Below are positions 1-12,055 of a DNA stretch of 40,517 nucleotides, in pieces (the stretch's first letter is position 1; each line of letters starts with the position of its first letter). The notes under the pieces were generated by a model. The model made no database searches. It saw only the letters and a program-made list of their open reading frames with translations, and was not told the DNA's origin. This stretch comes from Thermus tenuipuniceus (GTDB lineage Bacteria; Deinococcota; Deinococci; Deinococcales; Thermaceae), in NCBI RefSeq assembly GCF_002964845.1, contig NZ_KZ672957.1, forward strand, positions 12,739-53,255, written 5' to 3'. Made by a program: the position numbers and the translations under genes.

Positions 1-2
1 GG

Positions 3-875
3 CTTAACCTAAAACAAGCCGAGGCCAACCTGGAGCGCGCCCGAAACCAGCTTGCGGGAAACCGGGCCACCCTCAAGGCCCAGCTTCAAGCGGCAGAGGC
101 CCAGCTTCAGGCGGCCAAGAAGCGCTACGAGGAAGGCCAGGCCCTGCTTTCGGCCGGGGCCTTGGCCCCTTTGGACCTCAAGGCCCTCGAGGCCCAGTAC
201 CGCCAGGCGGAAAGCAACTACCAGAACGCCCTCGAGGCCCTATCCCGCCTGGAGCGGGGGGAGGACCTCCGGCCTCTTGAGCTTCAGGTGGAGGCCGCCC
301 GGCTCCAGGTGCGCCAGGCGGAAAGGAACCTCAAGGAAAGCACGGTGCGGGCCCCCTTCGCCGGGGAGGTGGTGGAGGTGTTCGTAAGGGAAGGGGAGTT
401 CGTGGGAACGGGAAGCCGGGCCTTCCGGTTGGCCACCACGGACCGCCTTTTGGCCAAGGTCTACCTCCCCCCCGACCAAGCCAGCGCCCTCACCCCAGAA
501 ACGCCCTTCCTCCTCAGGCAAAACGGGCGGGAGGTCTGGGCACGCCTCCTGCGCAAGACGGACCTTCCGGGACAGACCCGCCTGGTGGAGGTGGTCCTGA
601 AGCCGGAAGGCACCCTGCTCCCGGGTCCCGCCGAGATGCGCTACCGGGTGAAGCTGGCCGAGGGCCTCCTCCTCCCCGCGACGAGCCTTCAGGTCCAGGA
701 GGGGGAAACCCTGGTCTACCAGGTGGAGGCGGGGAAGGCGAGAAAAACCCCTGTGCGCCTTCTCGCCCAGGAGGGCGGACAGGCAGCGGTGGAGGGCCTT
801 AACGAGGGTGCCGAGGTCATCCATCCCGTGCCCGTGGGCCTCAAGGATGGGGATCCCGTGGAGGTGGTTCGGTGA
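3..875 (+). CDS. RND efflux periplasmic adaptor (membrane fusion protein), 5'-truncated
   Basis: The frame is already open at base 3, so the N-terminus (signal peptide and first lipoyl half) lies outside the window. The visible part begins with a long Gln/Ala/Glu/Arg-rich alpha-helical hairpin (to about base 340). It continues with a lipoyl-type strand segment containing STVRAPFAGEVVEVFVREGE, then beta-barrel and membrane-proximal domains. This is the usual order of HlyD/AcrA-type adaptors that bridge an inner-membrane pump and an outer-membrane channel. The stop codon overlaps the GTG start of the RND pump gene (GTGA, 872-875), so the two are translationally coupled. The substrate is not evident. 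A TolC-like gene may lie upstream, outside the window. Confidence 0.88.
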   Translation, partial: LNLKQAEANLERARNQLAGNRATLKAQLQAAEAQLQAAKKRYEEGQALLSAGALAPLDLKALEAQYRQAESNYQNALEALSRLERGEDLRPLELQVEAARLQVRQAERNLKESTVRAPFAGEVVEVFVREGEFVGTGSRAFRLATTDRLLAKVYLPPDQASALTPETPFLLRQNGREVWARLLRKTDLPGQTRLVEVVLKPEGTLLPGPAEMRYRVKLAEGLLLPATSLQVQEGETLVYQVEAGKARKTPVRLLAQEGGQAAVEGLNEGAEVIHPVPVGLKDGDPVEVVR

Positions 876-3800
876 GGACCAACCCTCTGGTGGCCTTCTT
901 TGTGGAGCGGTTCGTCTTCGCAACCGCCATCTTTGCGGGCCTGGTCCTGGTGGGCCTGCTCCTGGGCCTTGGGCTTGGGGTGGAGCTCCTGCCCCGCTTC
1001 AGCGTGCCCGTGGTGGCGGTCTCCACCAGCTATCCCGGGGCCGGTCCCGAGGAGGTGGCGGAGCAAGTATCCAAGCCCCTCGAGGACGCCCTTTCCACCC
1101 TAAGCGGGGTGGACACCATCGGAAGCAGCTCCACCGAGGGCTTCAGCCTGGTCTTCGTCCAGTTCCAGCAAGGGGTGGACGTGGACCGGGTGGCGGTGGA
1201 GGTGAGCCAGAAGGTGGCCGCCGCCCGGGCCCTGCTTCCCAGGGATGCCTCGCCCCCCGTGGTGCAGAAGTTTGACCCCTCGGCAAGCCCCATCCTCTAC
1301 GTGGCCCTCGAGGCGCCCGGGGAGGATCTCTCCCAGGTGTTGCGCTACGCCGAGCGAACCCTAAAGCCCCGCCTCCAGCTGGTGCCGGGGGTGGCGGACA
1401 TCCGCCTCACCGGGGCGCCCAGGCGGGCCATCCGGGTCTACCTGGACCCAGGCCGCCTCGAGGCCCTGGGCGTGGCCCCCGGCCAGGTGGTGCAGGCGCT
1501 TTCCACCTCGGCCCTGAACCTACCCTTGGGGAACCTCACCGAGGGGGAAAAGCGCCTGGTCTATACCCTGCGCAACACCCCCGCCACCGCCGAGGAGGTG
1601 GCGGATTTGGTCCTGGACCCCTCCCGGGGCCTCAGGATCAGGGACGTGGCCCGGGTGGAGGAGCGGGCGGAGGAGCCCAGTACCCTAAACCGCCTGAACG
1701 GCCGCCCCGCCGTCCTCCTAGCGGTGGTGAAGACCCCCGACTCCAACGCCGTGGCCGTGGCGGACGGGGTCAAAAAGACCCTGGCGGAAACCAAACTCCC
1801 CGCAGGCTACCGGGCGGAGATCGCCCTGGACTCCACCCGCTTTATCCGGGCCGCCGTTTTGGACACGGTGCGGGAAGCCTTCCTAGCTGCCTTGGCGGTG
1901 TCCTTGGTGGTGCTGGTCTTTTTGGGGAAGCTGAACTCCGTCTTCTCCGTGATCCTGGCCATCCCCATCACCCTCTCGGGGGCCATCCTCCTTTTCGGCC
2001 TTCTGGGCTTCACCTACAACCTGATCAGCCTTCTCGCCCTCACCGTGGCGGTGGGCATCGTGGTGGACGACTCCATCGTGGTGGCGGAGAACATCGACCG
2101 CTACCGGCGCATGGGTTACGGCCTCAAGGAAGCGGTGCTGAGGGGAGCCAGCGAGGTTTCCGTGGCGGTGGCCGCCGCCACCCTGAGCCTCCTGGCGGTA
2201 TTCCTCCCCATCAGCTTCCTCCCGGGCATCATCGGCCAGATCTTCCAGCAGTTCGGCCTGGGCATGGCCGCTGCCATCGCCGTGAGCTGGCTGGAAGCCC
2301 TCCTCTTCCTCACCGTGCGCCTGGCCTACTTCCCGGACCCCGAGCCCCCAAGCCCCAAGGAAGCCCTTCTGGCCCTCCGCCTCCTGCCCCAGGACCTCCG
2401 CTTCGCTTACCGAAGGGGCTTTCGTACCCCAGTGGGCCTTCTCCTCGGAGCCCTGGCCGCCTTCCTCCTCTACCGGCAGGGGCCCCTTTGGCTCCTCCTC
2501 CTTCCCCTATACCCCGCCCTCCTTGGCCTTGGGCGCTACCTGGGCCGCTTTTTCCTGGACCTGGCGGGAGCCCTCACCCACCTCCTCCACGCCAGCTCCG
2601 AGGCCTTGATGCACCGCCTCACCGAGGCTTACGCCCGAAGCCTTAGCCAGGTCCTAAGGCGGCCTTGGGTGGTCCTGGGCCTCGCCACCCTGGCCTTCCT
2701 CTCCCTCTTCCCCCTCCTGCCCAGGATCCCCTTCAACTTCACCCCCCGCTCCGACACCGGGGTCCTCACCGCCACCCTGCTCTTGCCCAAGGACACCCCC
2801 CTGGCGGTCTCCGACCGGGCGTCAAGGACCCTCGAGGCCTACTTCCTCTCCCACCCGGCGGTGAAGCGGGTGGTCACCACCGTGGGGGCCAGCGCCACCG
2901 GCGGGGCCCAGGTGGGGGACCCCAGCCGGGTGCAGCTCCAGATCGTCCTGAAGCCCAAGAGCGAGCGCCAGGACATCTTCACCCTCACCGAGATCTTCAA
3001 TCGCCAAGGACGGGAGGCCCTTAAGGACTTCCCTGGAGCCGACCTGCGGGTCCTGGCCCAGACCGGCCCCGAGGCCGGGGATGCGGACCTGCAGTTTTTC
3101 GTCACCAGCCCCGACCGGGCCCTTTTGGAGAAGCGGGTGATGGAGATCACCCAGCTGATTGCGGAAAAACCCTATGTCCTCAACGTGAAGAACACCCTCG
3201 AGGCCACCCAGCGGGAACGGGTCTTCGTACCGGATCCTGCCCGGCTTTCCGGCACCGGCCTCACTCCCCTCGACGTAGCCCAGACCCTGCGCCTTTACCT
3301 CTCCGGCAGCCAGGCGGCCACCGCCAGGAGGAGCGGCGAGGAGTTGGCCATCGTGGTCCAGGCGGATCCCCTACGCCTCGGGGGCGAGTCCGACCTCCTC
3401 TCCCTGCCCATTTACGCCCCTGCCCTGGGAGCCTTCCTGCCCCTGGGAAACCTGGGGCGGTTCGTGGAGCGGCCTGGACCCACCCTGATCTCGAGGCGCA
3501 ACCAGGCCTACGCCGCCGGGATCAACATCAACCTCAAGCCCGACGCCCCAGGAAGCTTCCAGATCCAACGGGAGCTGGAGGCGGAGCTTAGGGAGAAGGG
3601 CCTTTTGGGCGATGGAGTGGAGCTTCTGGCCACGGGCCTCGGCTCCTTCACCGGGGAGCTGGCCCGGCTGGCCCCCCTGGCCTTCCTCCTGGCCCTGTTC
3701 CTCAACTACCTGGTCATCGCCAGCCAGTTCAACGCCTGGCGCTACCCCCTTTACCTTCTCCTCCCCGTTCCCCTAGCCCTGGTGGGGGCCTTCTGGCTCA

Positions 3801-4171
3801 CCTACCTCTTGGGCACCGGCCTGGACGTGATCAGCGTCCTGGGGGTGGTGATGCTCATCGGTCTGGTCACCAAAAACGCCATCCTCCTCCTGGACTTCGC
3901 CGTAAGGCGCATGCGCGAAAAGCCCTTAAGGGAAGCCTTGGTGGAGGCGGCCCGGCTCCGCTTAAGGCCCATCCTCATGACCAGCCTAACCGTGCTTATC
4001 ATTAGCCTGCCTTTGCTTCTAGGCACCGGGGAAGGCGCCGAGTACCGTAGACCTCTAGGGGTGATCATCCTGGGGGGACTCCTTTCCTCCACCCTCCTCA
4101 CCCTCTTCGTGGTGCCCGCGGCCTTCTACGCCTTTGAAGGGCAAAGGGCCCGGGAAGCGATCCTGAGGTGA
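872..4171 (+). CDS. RND-family efflux transporter (AcrB/HAE1-like inner-membrane pump)
   Basis: The 1099-residue protein has the RND layout: N-terminal TM1, a large periplasmic porter loop (YPGAGPEEVAEQVSKPLE, about residues 55-72), TM2-6, a second porter loop, then TM8-12. TM4 carries VVDDSIVVAENID with two adjacent Asp, as in the AcrB-type proton relay. The CzcA metal pumps have a different Asp/Glu pattern, so drug or hydrophobic-compound export is more likely; the substrate is unknown. The start is a GTG overlapping the adaptor stop by 4 bases. Between TM6 and TM7 (about residues 485-595) there is a segment with two extra hydrophobic stretches (LLLGALAAFLLY and WLLLLPLYPALLGLG) not typical of the family. 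The alpha/beta hydrolase gene starts 3 bases after its stop. Confidence 0.93.
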   Translation: MRTNPLVAFFVERFVFATAIFAGLVLVGLLLGLGLGVELLPRFSVPVVAVSTSYPGAGPEEVAEQVSKPLEDALSTLSGVDTIGSSSTEGFSLVFVQFQQGVDVDRVAVEVSQKVAAARALLPRDASPPVVQKFDPSASPILYVALEAPGEDLSQVLRYAERTLKPRLQLVPGVADIRLTGAPRRAIRVYLDPGRLEALGVAPGQVVQALSTSALNLPLGNLTEGEKRLVYTLRNTPATAEEVADLVLDPSRGLRIRDVARVEERAEEPSTLNRLNGRPAVLLAVVKTPDSNAVAVADGVKKTLAETKLPAGYRAEIALDSTRFIRAAVLDTVREAFLAALAVSLVVLVFLGKLNSVFSVILAIPITLSGAILLFGLLGFTYNLISLLALTVAVGIVVDDSIVVAENIDRYRRMGYGLKEAVLRGASEVSVAVAAATLSLLAVFLPISFLPGIIGQIFQQFGLGMAAAIAVSWLEALLFLTVRLAYFPDPEPPSPKEALLALRLLPQDLRFAYRRGFRTPVGLLLGALAAFLLYRQGPLWLLLLPLYPALLGLGRYLGRFFLDLAGALTHLLHASSEALMHRLTEAYARSLSQVLRRPWVVLGLATLAFLSLFPLLPRIPFNFTPRSDTGVLTATLLLPKDTPLAVSDRASRTLEAYFLSHPAVKRVVTTVGASATGGAQVGDPSRVQLQIVLKPKSERQDIFTLTEIFNRQGREALKDFPGADLRVLAQTGPEAGDADLQFFVTSPDRALLEKRVMEITQLIAEKPYVLNVKNTLEATQRERVFVPDPARLSGTGLTPLDVAQTLRLYLSGSQAATARRSGEELAIVVQADPLRLGGESDLLSLPIYAPALGAFLPLGNLGRFVERPGPTLISRRNQAYAAGININLKPDAPGSFQIQRELEAELREKGLLGDGVELLATGLGSFTGELARLAPLAFLLALFLNYLVIASQFNAWRYPLYLLLPVPLALVGAFWLTYLLGTGLDVISVLGVVMLIGLVTKNAILLLDFAVRRMREKPLREALVEAARLRLRPILMTSLTVLIISLPLLLGTGEGAEYRRPLGVIILGGLLSSTLLTLFVVPAAFYAFEGQRAREAILR

Positions 4172-4174
4172 TCC

Positions 4175-4927
4175 ATGAGCGCCAAAAAGCTCCTTCTCCT
4201 CTTCCTGGTGGCAGCCTTCCTCATCGCTCTGACCGTGGTTGGGGTGGCCCACTACTTCCTCAGGCCCTTAAAGGCAGAGGGCGTGGCCCAGGAGGCCTTG
4301 ACGCAAGCTGGCCTCGAGGTGCGGGAGGCTTCTTACGGCCTAGAGCTCATCCCCAAAGCCCCCAAGGCCCTTTTGGCCTTCTACCCCGGGGCCCGGGTGG
4401 AACCCTTGGCCTACGCCCCGGTCCTGGCCCCGGTGGCGGAGGCGGGGTACCTGGTGGTCCTCTTGAAGGTTCCCTCGGGCATCGCCCTCCTGGGAAAGGA
4501 AAGGGCCCTGGAGGCCCACCGGGCCCATTCCGGGCTCCCCTGGGTGGTGGGCGGGCACAGCCTAGGCGGGGTGGCAGCGGCAGAGCTGGCCGCCTCGGAA
4601 GGGCTTCCCCTCATCCTCTTCGCCAGCTACCCGGAAAGGGACCTTTCCCAGGAAGACCTCCCCGTCCTGGCCCTTTTTGGCACGGAAGACGGCCTTCTCC
4701 CCCCGGAAAAAGCCCGGGAGAAGGCCCGGCTCCTTCCCAAAAACGCCCGGGTGGTCTTCGTGGAGGGATTGAACCATGCAGGCTTTGGCGCCTACGGCCC
4801 CCAGAAGGGAGACCGGCCCGCCCGAAGGCCCCGGGAAGCCCTATGGCGGGAGATCCAGGAGGAGGTCCTGCTCTTCCTGGAGGGCCTGGGCCTGGACGCC
4901 CCTCCCCCGCCCCAGGCCCACCGCTGA
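4175..4927 (+). CDS. membrane-anchored alpha/beta hydrolase
   Basis: The protein has 250 residues. The N-terminus (about residues 5-28) is one hydrophobic segment after two Lys, suggesting a signal anchor with the catalytic domain outside the cytoplasmic membrane. The rest is a compact alpha/beta-hydrolase fold. GGHSLGG holds nucleophile Ser129, LFGTEDGL the acid Asp172, and GLNHAGFGAYGPQKGD the His201. The last motif, with its FG-YG-Q-GD tail, is typical of the Abhydrolase_5 family. The substrate is unknown. ATG 4175 lies 3 bases after the RND stop, so it is the third gene of the efflux operon. A longer overlapping frame starting at 4168 gives Pro/Gly/Arg-rich low-complexity protein and was discarded. 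Confidence 0.82.
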   Translation: MSAKKLLLLFLVAAFLIALTVVGVAHYFLRPLKAEGVAQEALTQAGLEVREASYGLELIPKAPKALLAFYPGARVEPLAYAPVLAPVAEAGYLVVLLKVPSGIALLGKERALEAHRAHSGLPWVVGGHSLGGVAAAELAASEGLPLILFASYPERDLSQEDLPVLALFGTEDGLLPPEKAREKARLLPKNARVVFVEGLNHAGFGAYGPQKGDRPARRPREALWREIQEEVLLFLEGLGLDAPPPPQAHR

Positions 4928-4935
4928 GGGCCAAG

Positions 4936-5088
4936 GTGGTATAGTGGGAAAAGCCGGGGCGGGCGCCCCCCCTCGGAACATTTCCCCCCAAAACCCACAC
5001 CCAGCTCAAACCCTGGCTTTGGCGCCCGGGTACCGGAGTTTGCAGCCCGCTGGGTGGGGTTTGGAAAGGGGGAAGGAAAGGAGCAGCC
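4936..5088 (+). promoter_or_regulatory. acnA promoter and long 5' leader
   Basis: An extended -10 element (TGGTATAGT, hexamer TATAGT at 4940-4945) follows the efflux operon. I see no good -35. Transcription would begin near 4952, leaving a leader of about 137 bases, long for this genome. The leader ends in a strong Shine-Dalgarno, AAAGGAG (5077-5083), five bases before the ATG at 5089. No known riboswitch was recognised. Confidence 0.5.

Positions 5089-5110
<22 letters not shown>
5057..5110 (+). promoter_or_regulatory. inverted repeat bracketing the acnA ribosome-binding site and start codon
   Basis: GGGTTTGGAAA (5057-5067) and TTTCCAAACCC (5100-5110) are perfect 11-bp inverted copies, extendable by a G-U pair (5056/5111). 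In mRNA they would close a 32-base loop holding the Shine-Dalgarno (5077-5083) and the ATG (5089). The right arm lies inside codons 4-8 of acnA. This could be a translational or RNA-stability control element; function is inferred only from geometry. Confidence 0.5.
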
Positions 5111-7794
<2,684 letters not shown>

Positions 7795-7804
7795 CGAAGC
7801 GCGC

Positions 7805-7833
7805 AAGGCCCCGGGGCTGTGCCCCGGGGCCTT
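7805..7833 (+). terminator. Rho-independent terminator after acnA
   Basis: A perfect 13-bp stem (7805-7817 with 7821-7833, arms AAGGCCCCGGGGC and its complement) closes a TGT loop, starting 10 bases after the acnA stop. The downstream tail CTTCTTGC is only moderately T-rich. On the other strand no T tract follows, so it serves acnA best, although so strong a stem could also slow polymerase leaving the convergent ATPase operon. Confidence 0.75.
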
Positions 7834-7856
7834 CTTGCACCCTTCTTGGGAGGGGG

Positions 7857-8528
7857 CTAAAGCCCTGCCCCGATCTCCAGCTGGGGGTTGGGGCGGCTTC
7901 CCTCCGCCTCCGCCTCCCGGGCCTCGATCTTGCCCTTGATGCGCTTTAAGCGGAAGGTGTCCTCCCGCTCCCGCTGCTCCAGGACCTGCTGGATGAAGCG
8001 GATCTGGGAGCGGATCCCGGGGATCACCACCTGTTCCAGGGCGTTCACCCGTCGGGTGGTCTTTTTGATCTCCTCCCCGATCTTCTTGAGGCGGGTTTCC
8101 GTGTTGGCCACCTGGATCAAGGCCTCGGCGTAGCGGCGGAAGGCACGGGCGGCTTCCAGGGTGTAGGCCGGGGTGCCCACCGGGGAGAGCAAGGCCCCAT
8201 CGGGGAAGGTGGCCTTGAGCCTCGGCACCTTGCTCCCCCAGACGTTTTCCACCTCCGCCTCCACCTCCTCGAGGGGCCTCACCCCCAAGGCGGCGGCGGA
8301 AACACTCTCCGGCCCGTCAAAGGCCTGGGCGAGAAGCAAGGCCCCATAGGCTTCCTGCGCCGCCTGGTTCAGGGCCTTCCGGGCCTCCAAGGCCTCCTTG
8401 ACCAGCCCGAAGAACTCCGCCACCAAGGCATCCCGCTTCTTCTTGAGGAGGTCCACCCCCTTCTGCGCCAGGCGCATCTGGCCGCGCCGTTGCAGAAGGT
8501 TCATGCGGGTGGGGCTCACCTGGCTCAT
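7857..8528 (-). CDS. atpD: V/A-type ATPase subunit D (central rotor stalk)
   Basis: Subunit D is the long coiled-coil axle that turns inside the A3B3 hexamer. The 223-residue sequence starts MSQVSPTRMNLLQRRGQMRL, the standard ATP-synt_D opening. It has long helical N- and C-terminal segments (about 1-70 and 130-200) rich in Glu, Lys and Arg, which pair as a coiled coil around a short globular middle. It is the last gene of the operon. ATG 8528 is preceded by AAGGAGGG, which overlaps the TAA of atpB. The gene ends 24 bases before the acnA terminator hairpin. Confidence 0.97.
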   Translation of the reverse strand: MSQVSPTRMNLLQRRGQMRLAQKGVDLLKKKRDALVAEFFGLVKEALEARKALNQAAQEAYGALLLAQAFDGPESVSAAALGVRPLEEVEAEVENVWGSKVPRLKATFPDGALLSPVGTPAYTLEAARAFRRYAEALIQVANTETRLKKIGEEIKKTTRRVNALEQVVIPGIRSQIRFIQQVLEQREREDTFRLKRIKGKIEAREAEAEGSRPNPQLEIGAGL

Positions 8529-8537
8529 CTACCCTCC

Positions 8538-9974
8538 TTAGTCCAGGGCTTGGGGAGCACCCCAGATCTCTTCCAGCTTCTGCCCGTAGTACTTGCCGAT
8601 GTGGTCCTTGGAAATCCGCTTGAGCTCCCCCTGGGGCAGCATGGAAAGAAGCGCCCAGGCGATCTGCAGGCTCTCCTCGATGGAGCGGTTCTGCTGGCCC
8701 TGGTTGATGAAGTGCTTCTCGAAGGCGTCGGCGAACTGCAGGTAGCGGCGGTCGTTCTCGGTGAGGGCGTCCTCGCCGATGATGGCCACCAGCTTGCGGA
8801 TGTCCACCCCGTTGGCGTAGGCGGAGTAAAGCTGGTCGGAAACCTGCTTGTGGTCCTCCCGGGTCTTGCCCTTGCCCACGCCGTTGTTCATAAGCCGGGA
8901 GAGGGAGGGCAGGGGGTCGATGGGCGGGTAGATGCCCTTGCGGTGGAGCTCCCGGGAAAGCTGGATCTGCCCCTCGGTGATGTAGCCCGTGAGGTCGGGG
9001 ATGGGGTGGGTGCGGTCGTCATCGGGCATGGAGAGGATGGGGATCTGGGTGACGGAGCCCTTCTTGCCCACCACCACCCCAGCCCGCTCGTAGATGGTGG
9101 CCAGGTCCGTGTACATGTAGCCCGGGTAACCGCGCCGGCCCGGGATCTCCTCGCGGCTCGCCCCGATCTCCCGCAAGGCCTCGCAGTAGTTGGTCATGTC
9201 CGTGAGGATGACCAGCACGTGGTAGTCGTGCTCGAAGGCCAAGTACTCGGCCACGGTGAGGGCCATGCGGGGGGTGAGGATGCGCTCGATGGTGGGGTCG
9301 TCCGCCTTGTTCAGGAAGAGCACGGAGCGGCTTAAGGCCCCGGTGCGCTCGAACTCCTGGATGAAGTAGGAGAGCTCCCGCTGGGTAATGCCCATGGCGG
9401 CGAAGACCACCGCGAAGGGCTCCTCCTTCTCCCCCTCCCCGGAAAGGTCCGGGCGCACCGTGGCCTGACGGGCGATCTGGGCGGCGATCTCGTTGGCGGG
9501 AAGGCCCGAGCCCGAGAAGATGGGAAGCTTCTGCCCCCTAACCAGGGTGTTCATCACGTCGATGGTGGAGATGCCCGTCTGGATGAACTCCTCGGGCTTC
9601 CTGCGGGCCACGGGGTTCAGGGGAAGGCCCACGATGGGAAGCCGCTTCTCCGGGGTAATGGGGGGCAGGCCGTCGATGGGCTTGCCGATCCCGTTGAAGC
9701 GCCGGCCCAGCATCTCCTTGGAAACCCCGAGCCGGGCCACGTCCTCCACCAGGCTCACGCTGGTGGTGGCCAGATCCAGCCCCGTGGTCTCCTCAAACAC
9801 CTGGATGACCGCATACTCCTCGGAGACCTCGATCACCTGGCCGCCGCGCACCCGGCCCGTGCCGTCCTTGATGTCCACGATGGCACCGTAGGCCAGGTCC
9901 TTGGCGTTCTCCACGAAGAGGAGAGGTCCCGAGATGTAGGTGATGCCCGTGTACTCCTTCTTCAAAAGATCCAT
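8538..9974 (-). CDS. atpB: V/A-type ATPase subunit B (regulatory, non-catalytic)
   Basis: At 478 residues this is the non-catalytic partner of subunit A in the A3B3 head. It opens with [20 protein letters not shown] and has the nucleotide-binding fold, but the P-loop position reads [18 protein letters not shown] rather than GxxxxGKT, as expected for subunit [16 protein letters not shown] and [17 protein letters not shown] are family signatures. The start is supported by GGGAGGGAAGG just upstream of ATG 9974. The gap to atpA is 11 bases. Confidence 0.98.
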   Translation of the reverse strand: MDLLKKEYTGITYISGPLLFVENAKDLAYGAIVDIKDGTGRVRGGQVIEVSEEYAVIQVFEETTGLDLATTSVSLVEDVARLGVSKEMLGRRFNGIGKPIDGLPPITPEKRLPIVGLPLNPVARRKPEEFIQTGISTIDVMNTLVRGQKLPIFSGSGLPANEIAAQIARQATVRPDLSGEGEKEEPFAVVFAAMGITQRELSYFIQEFERTGALSRSVLFLNKADDPTIERILTPRMALTVAEYLAFEHDYHVLVILTDMTNYCEALREIGASREEIPGRRGYPGYMYTDLATIYERAGVVVGKKGSVTQIPILSMPDDDRTHPIPDLTGYITEGQIQLSRELHRKGIYPPIDPLPSLSRLMNNGVGKGKTREDHKQVSDQLYSAYANGVDIRKLVAIIGEDALTENDRRYLQFADAFEKHFINQGQQNRSIEESLQIAWALLSMLPQGELKRISKDHIGKYYGQKLEEIWGAPQALD

Positions 9975-9985
9975 CCTTCCCTCCC

Positions 9986-11722
9986 CTAGGCCAAGGCCTT
10001 GAAGGCTCCCTCGATCTCCCGCATGGCTTCCTCAAAGTAACGGGGGAAGTCCTGCTCGCTCACGTAGCGGGCCCGGCCGATGCGCTCGATCACCGGGAGC
10101 TGCAGGATCTCGTCCACGGTAACCCCCCGCCGGATGGCCGCCTCGGCCTCCTTGTAGAGGCTCAGGATCATCTTCATGATGCCGTAGGCCTTCCCCATGG
10201 AGCAGTAGGCGTCGATCTCGTGGAAGGCGTTCTGCTGGAGGAAATCCTCGCGAATGATCCGCCCCACCTCGATGACCAGGCGCTCGGCATCCTGGAGGGC
10301 GTCGGGACCCACCAGCTGCACGATCTCCTGCAGGCCCGCTTCCCTCTGCAGGAGCTCGGAGATGGCGTCGCGAAGCTCAGGGTAGTCGGGGGCCACGTGC
10401 TCCCGGTACCAGGGGTCTAAGGCCCCGGTGAAGAGGGAGTAGGAGCCATTCCAGTTGATGGCCGGGAAGTGGCGCCGGAAGGCCAAGGAGGCATCCAGCC
10501 GCCAGAAGGCCCCCACGATGCGCAGGGTGGACTGGGTCACGGGCTCGGACATGTCGCCGCCGGGAGGGGAAACCGCCCCCACGATGGTGATGGCCCCCTC
10601 CTCCCCGTTTAGGGTGATCACCTTGCCGGAGCGCTCGTAGAAGGCGGCCAGGCGGGCAGCCAGGTAAGGGGGGTAGCCTTCCTCGGCGGGCATCTCCTCG
10701 AGGCGGCTGGAAATCTCCCGCAGGGCCTCCGCCCAGCGGCTGGTGGAGTCCGCCATGAGGGCCACGGAGAAGCCCTGGTCGCGGAAGTACTCGGCGATGG
10801 TGACCCCCACGTAAATGCTGGCCTCGCGGGCGGCCACGGGCATGTTGGAGGTGTTGGCGATGAGCACCGTGCGGTGCATCAAAGGCCCACCCGTCTTGGG
10901 GTCGGTGAGCTCAGGGAACTCCACCAAGACGTCGGTCATCTCGTTGCCCCGCTCCCCGCAACCCACGTAAACCACCACGTCGGCGTTGGACCACTTGGCC
11001 AGGGCCTGCTGGGTCACAGTCTTGCCGCTACCAAAGGGCCCGGGGATGGCCGCGGTGCCCCCCATGGCCACGGGGAAGAGGACATCCAGGATGCGCATCC
11101 CCGTGAGGAAGGGGGTGTTGGGGTCCAGCTTGCGCTGGACGGGGCGGGCCCGACGCACCGGCCAGGTGTGGTACATCTTGAGCTCGGTGCCGTCCTCCAG
11201 GACCACCACCGGCTCCTCCACCGTGTACTCCCCGGCGGGCTTCACCTCCTTGACCCGGCCCTTCACATCCGGGGGCACCAGGATCTTGTGGGTGAAGTTG
11301 AACTCCGACACGGTGCCGAGGACCATCCCGCCCCGCACCTCATCCCCTGGCTTCACCCTGGGGGTCCAGGCCCACTTCCTCTCCCGGTCCAAGGCGTGGA
11401 CCACCACGCCCCGGGTGATGTAGATGCCGGTCTTTTCCTGGATACGCTCCAGGGGACGCTGGATGCCGTCGTAGATGCCATTGAGCATCCCCGGGCCCAG
11501 CTCCACCGCCAGGGGAAGCCCGGTGGACACCACCGGCTCCCCCACCTTGAGACCGGAGGTGTCCTCGTAGACCTGGACAAAGGCGGTATCCCCGTCCAGG
11601 CGGATGATCTCCCCCACCAGACCCTCGTGGCCCACCTTGCAGATGTCGTACATGCGGGCTCCGGTCATGCCCTTGGCAATCACCGCCGGGCCCGCAATCT
11701 TCTGGATCACGCCCTGGATCAT
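9986..11722 (-). CDS. atpA: V/A-type ATPase catalytic subunit A
   Basis: This subunit carries the catalytic ATP site. The 578-residue protein has an N-terminal beta barrel ([19 protein letters not shown]), the V/A-specific non-homologous insert (about residues 115-190), the Walker A loop [17 protein letters not shown] (about residues 228-244), the catalytic-Glu segment [11 protein letters not shown], and [20 protein letters not shown]. In Thermus this complex is archaeal in type and mainly runs as an ATP synthase. The gap to atpF upstream is 12 bases, with a purine-rich ribosome site before ATG 11722. Confidence 0.98.
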   Translation of the reverse strand: MIQGVIQKIAGPAVIAKGMTGARMYDICKVGHEGLVGEIIRLDGDTAFVQVYEDTSGLKVGEPVVSTGLPLAVELGPGMLNGIYDGIQRPLERIQEKTGIYITRGVVVHALDRERKWAWTPRVKPGDEVRGGMVLGTVSEFNFTHKILVPPDVKGRVKEVKPAGEYTVEEPVVVLEDGTELKMYHTWPVRRARPVQRKLDPNTPFLTGMRILDVLFPVAMGGTAAIPGPFGSGKTVTQQALAKWSNADVVVYVGCGERGNEMTDVLVEFPELTDPKTGGPLMHRTVLIANTSNMPVAAREASIYVGVTIAEYFRDQGFSVALMADSTSRWAEALREISSRLEEMPAEEGYPPYLAARLAAFYERSGKVITLNGEEGAITIVGAVSPPGGDMSEPVTQSTLRIVGAFWRLDASLAFRRHFPAINWNGSYSLFTGALDPWYREHVAPDYPELRDAISELLQREAGLQEIVQLVGPDALQDAERLVIEVGRIIREDFLQQNAFHEIDAYCSMGKAYGIMKMILSLYKEAEAAIRRGVTVDEILQLPVIERIGRARYVSEQDFPRYFEEAMREIEGAFKALA

Positions 11723-11734
11723 CGTCCCTCCATT

Positions 11735-12055
11735 CTACAGCTTGATGTCAAAGCCTATGGTCCTCTTGACCAGCTCCCGCATGTACCCCTCCACATCGGG
11801 GTTCTGGAAGGCCTCCTTCAACCCGGCTATGGGTAGGAGCACGGGAAGGTCCTTGCCCCGCATGAGCCGCTCCACCGCCTTTTCCGGCTCGGGCAAAAGC
11901 CCCTGGTCCACAGCCACCAGGGCGTACCCCCCGGCCTGGACCAGGTTTTCCAGCCGGGCCCGGACCTCCTCTGCCGAGGTGGCGGCGTAGGCCTCGAGGC
12001 CCGCCAGCCTAAACCCCTGCGCCGCCTCGGGGTCGGCGATCACGGCGATCCTCAT
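11735..12055 (-). CDS. atpF: V/A-type ATPase subunit F (rotor stalk)
   Basis: This 106-residue protein has an alternating alpha/beta Rossmann-like pattern beginning MRIAVIADPEAAQGFRLAGL, the standard ATP-synt_F opening. It ends with a helical tail (EGYMRELVKRTIGFDIKL). Subunit F binds D in the central shaft and is known in the family to modulate ATPase activity by changing conformation. ATG 12055 overlaps the atpC stop by four bases (ATGA), so the two are translationally coupled. Confidence 0.95.
   Translation of the reverse strand: MRIAVIADPEAAQGFRLAGLEAYAATSAEEVRARLENLVQAGGYALVAVDQGLLPEPEKAVERLMRGKDLPVLLPIAGLKEAFQNPDVEGYMRELVKRTIGFDIKL

Noticed and set aside
872..4171. Heavy-metal (CzcA-type) assignment of the RND pump
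   Set aside because: TM4 has the double Asp of AcrB/HAE1-type pumps (VVDDSIVVAEN) rather than the CzcA Asp/Glu pattern.
4168..4944. Longer plus-strand frame over the alpha/beta hydrolase
   Set aside because: Low-complexity Gly/Pro/Arg protein, whereas the 4175 frame gives a signal anchor and an intact catalytic triad.
4949..4975. Terminator behind the efflux operon (GGGGCGGGCGCCCC)
   Set aside because: The stem is short and imperfect, no T tract follows, and it lies downstream of the acnA -10, inside the leader.
8490..9335. 281-codon plus-strand frame over atpB
   Set aside because: Complement of atpB; composition is the usual Leu/Val/Gly/His mirror of a Thermus gene.
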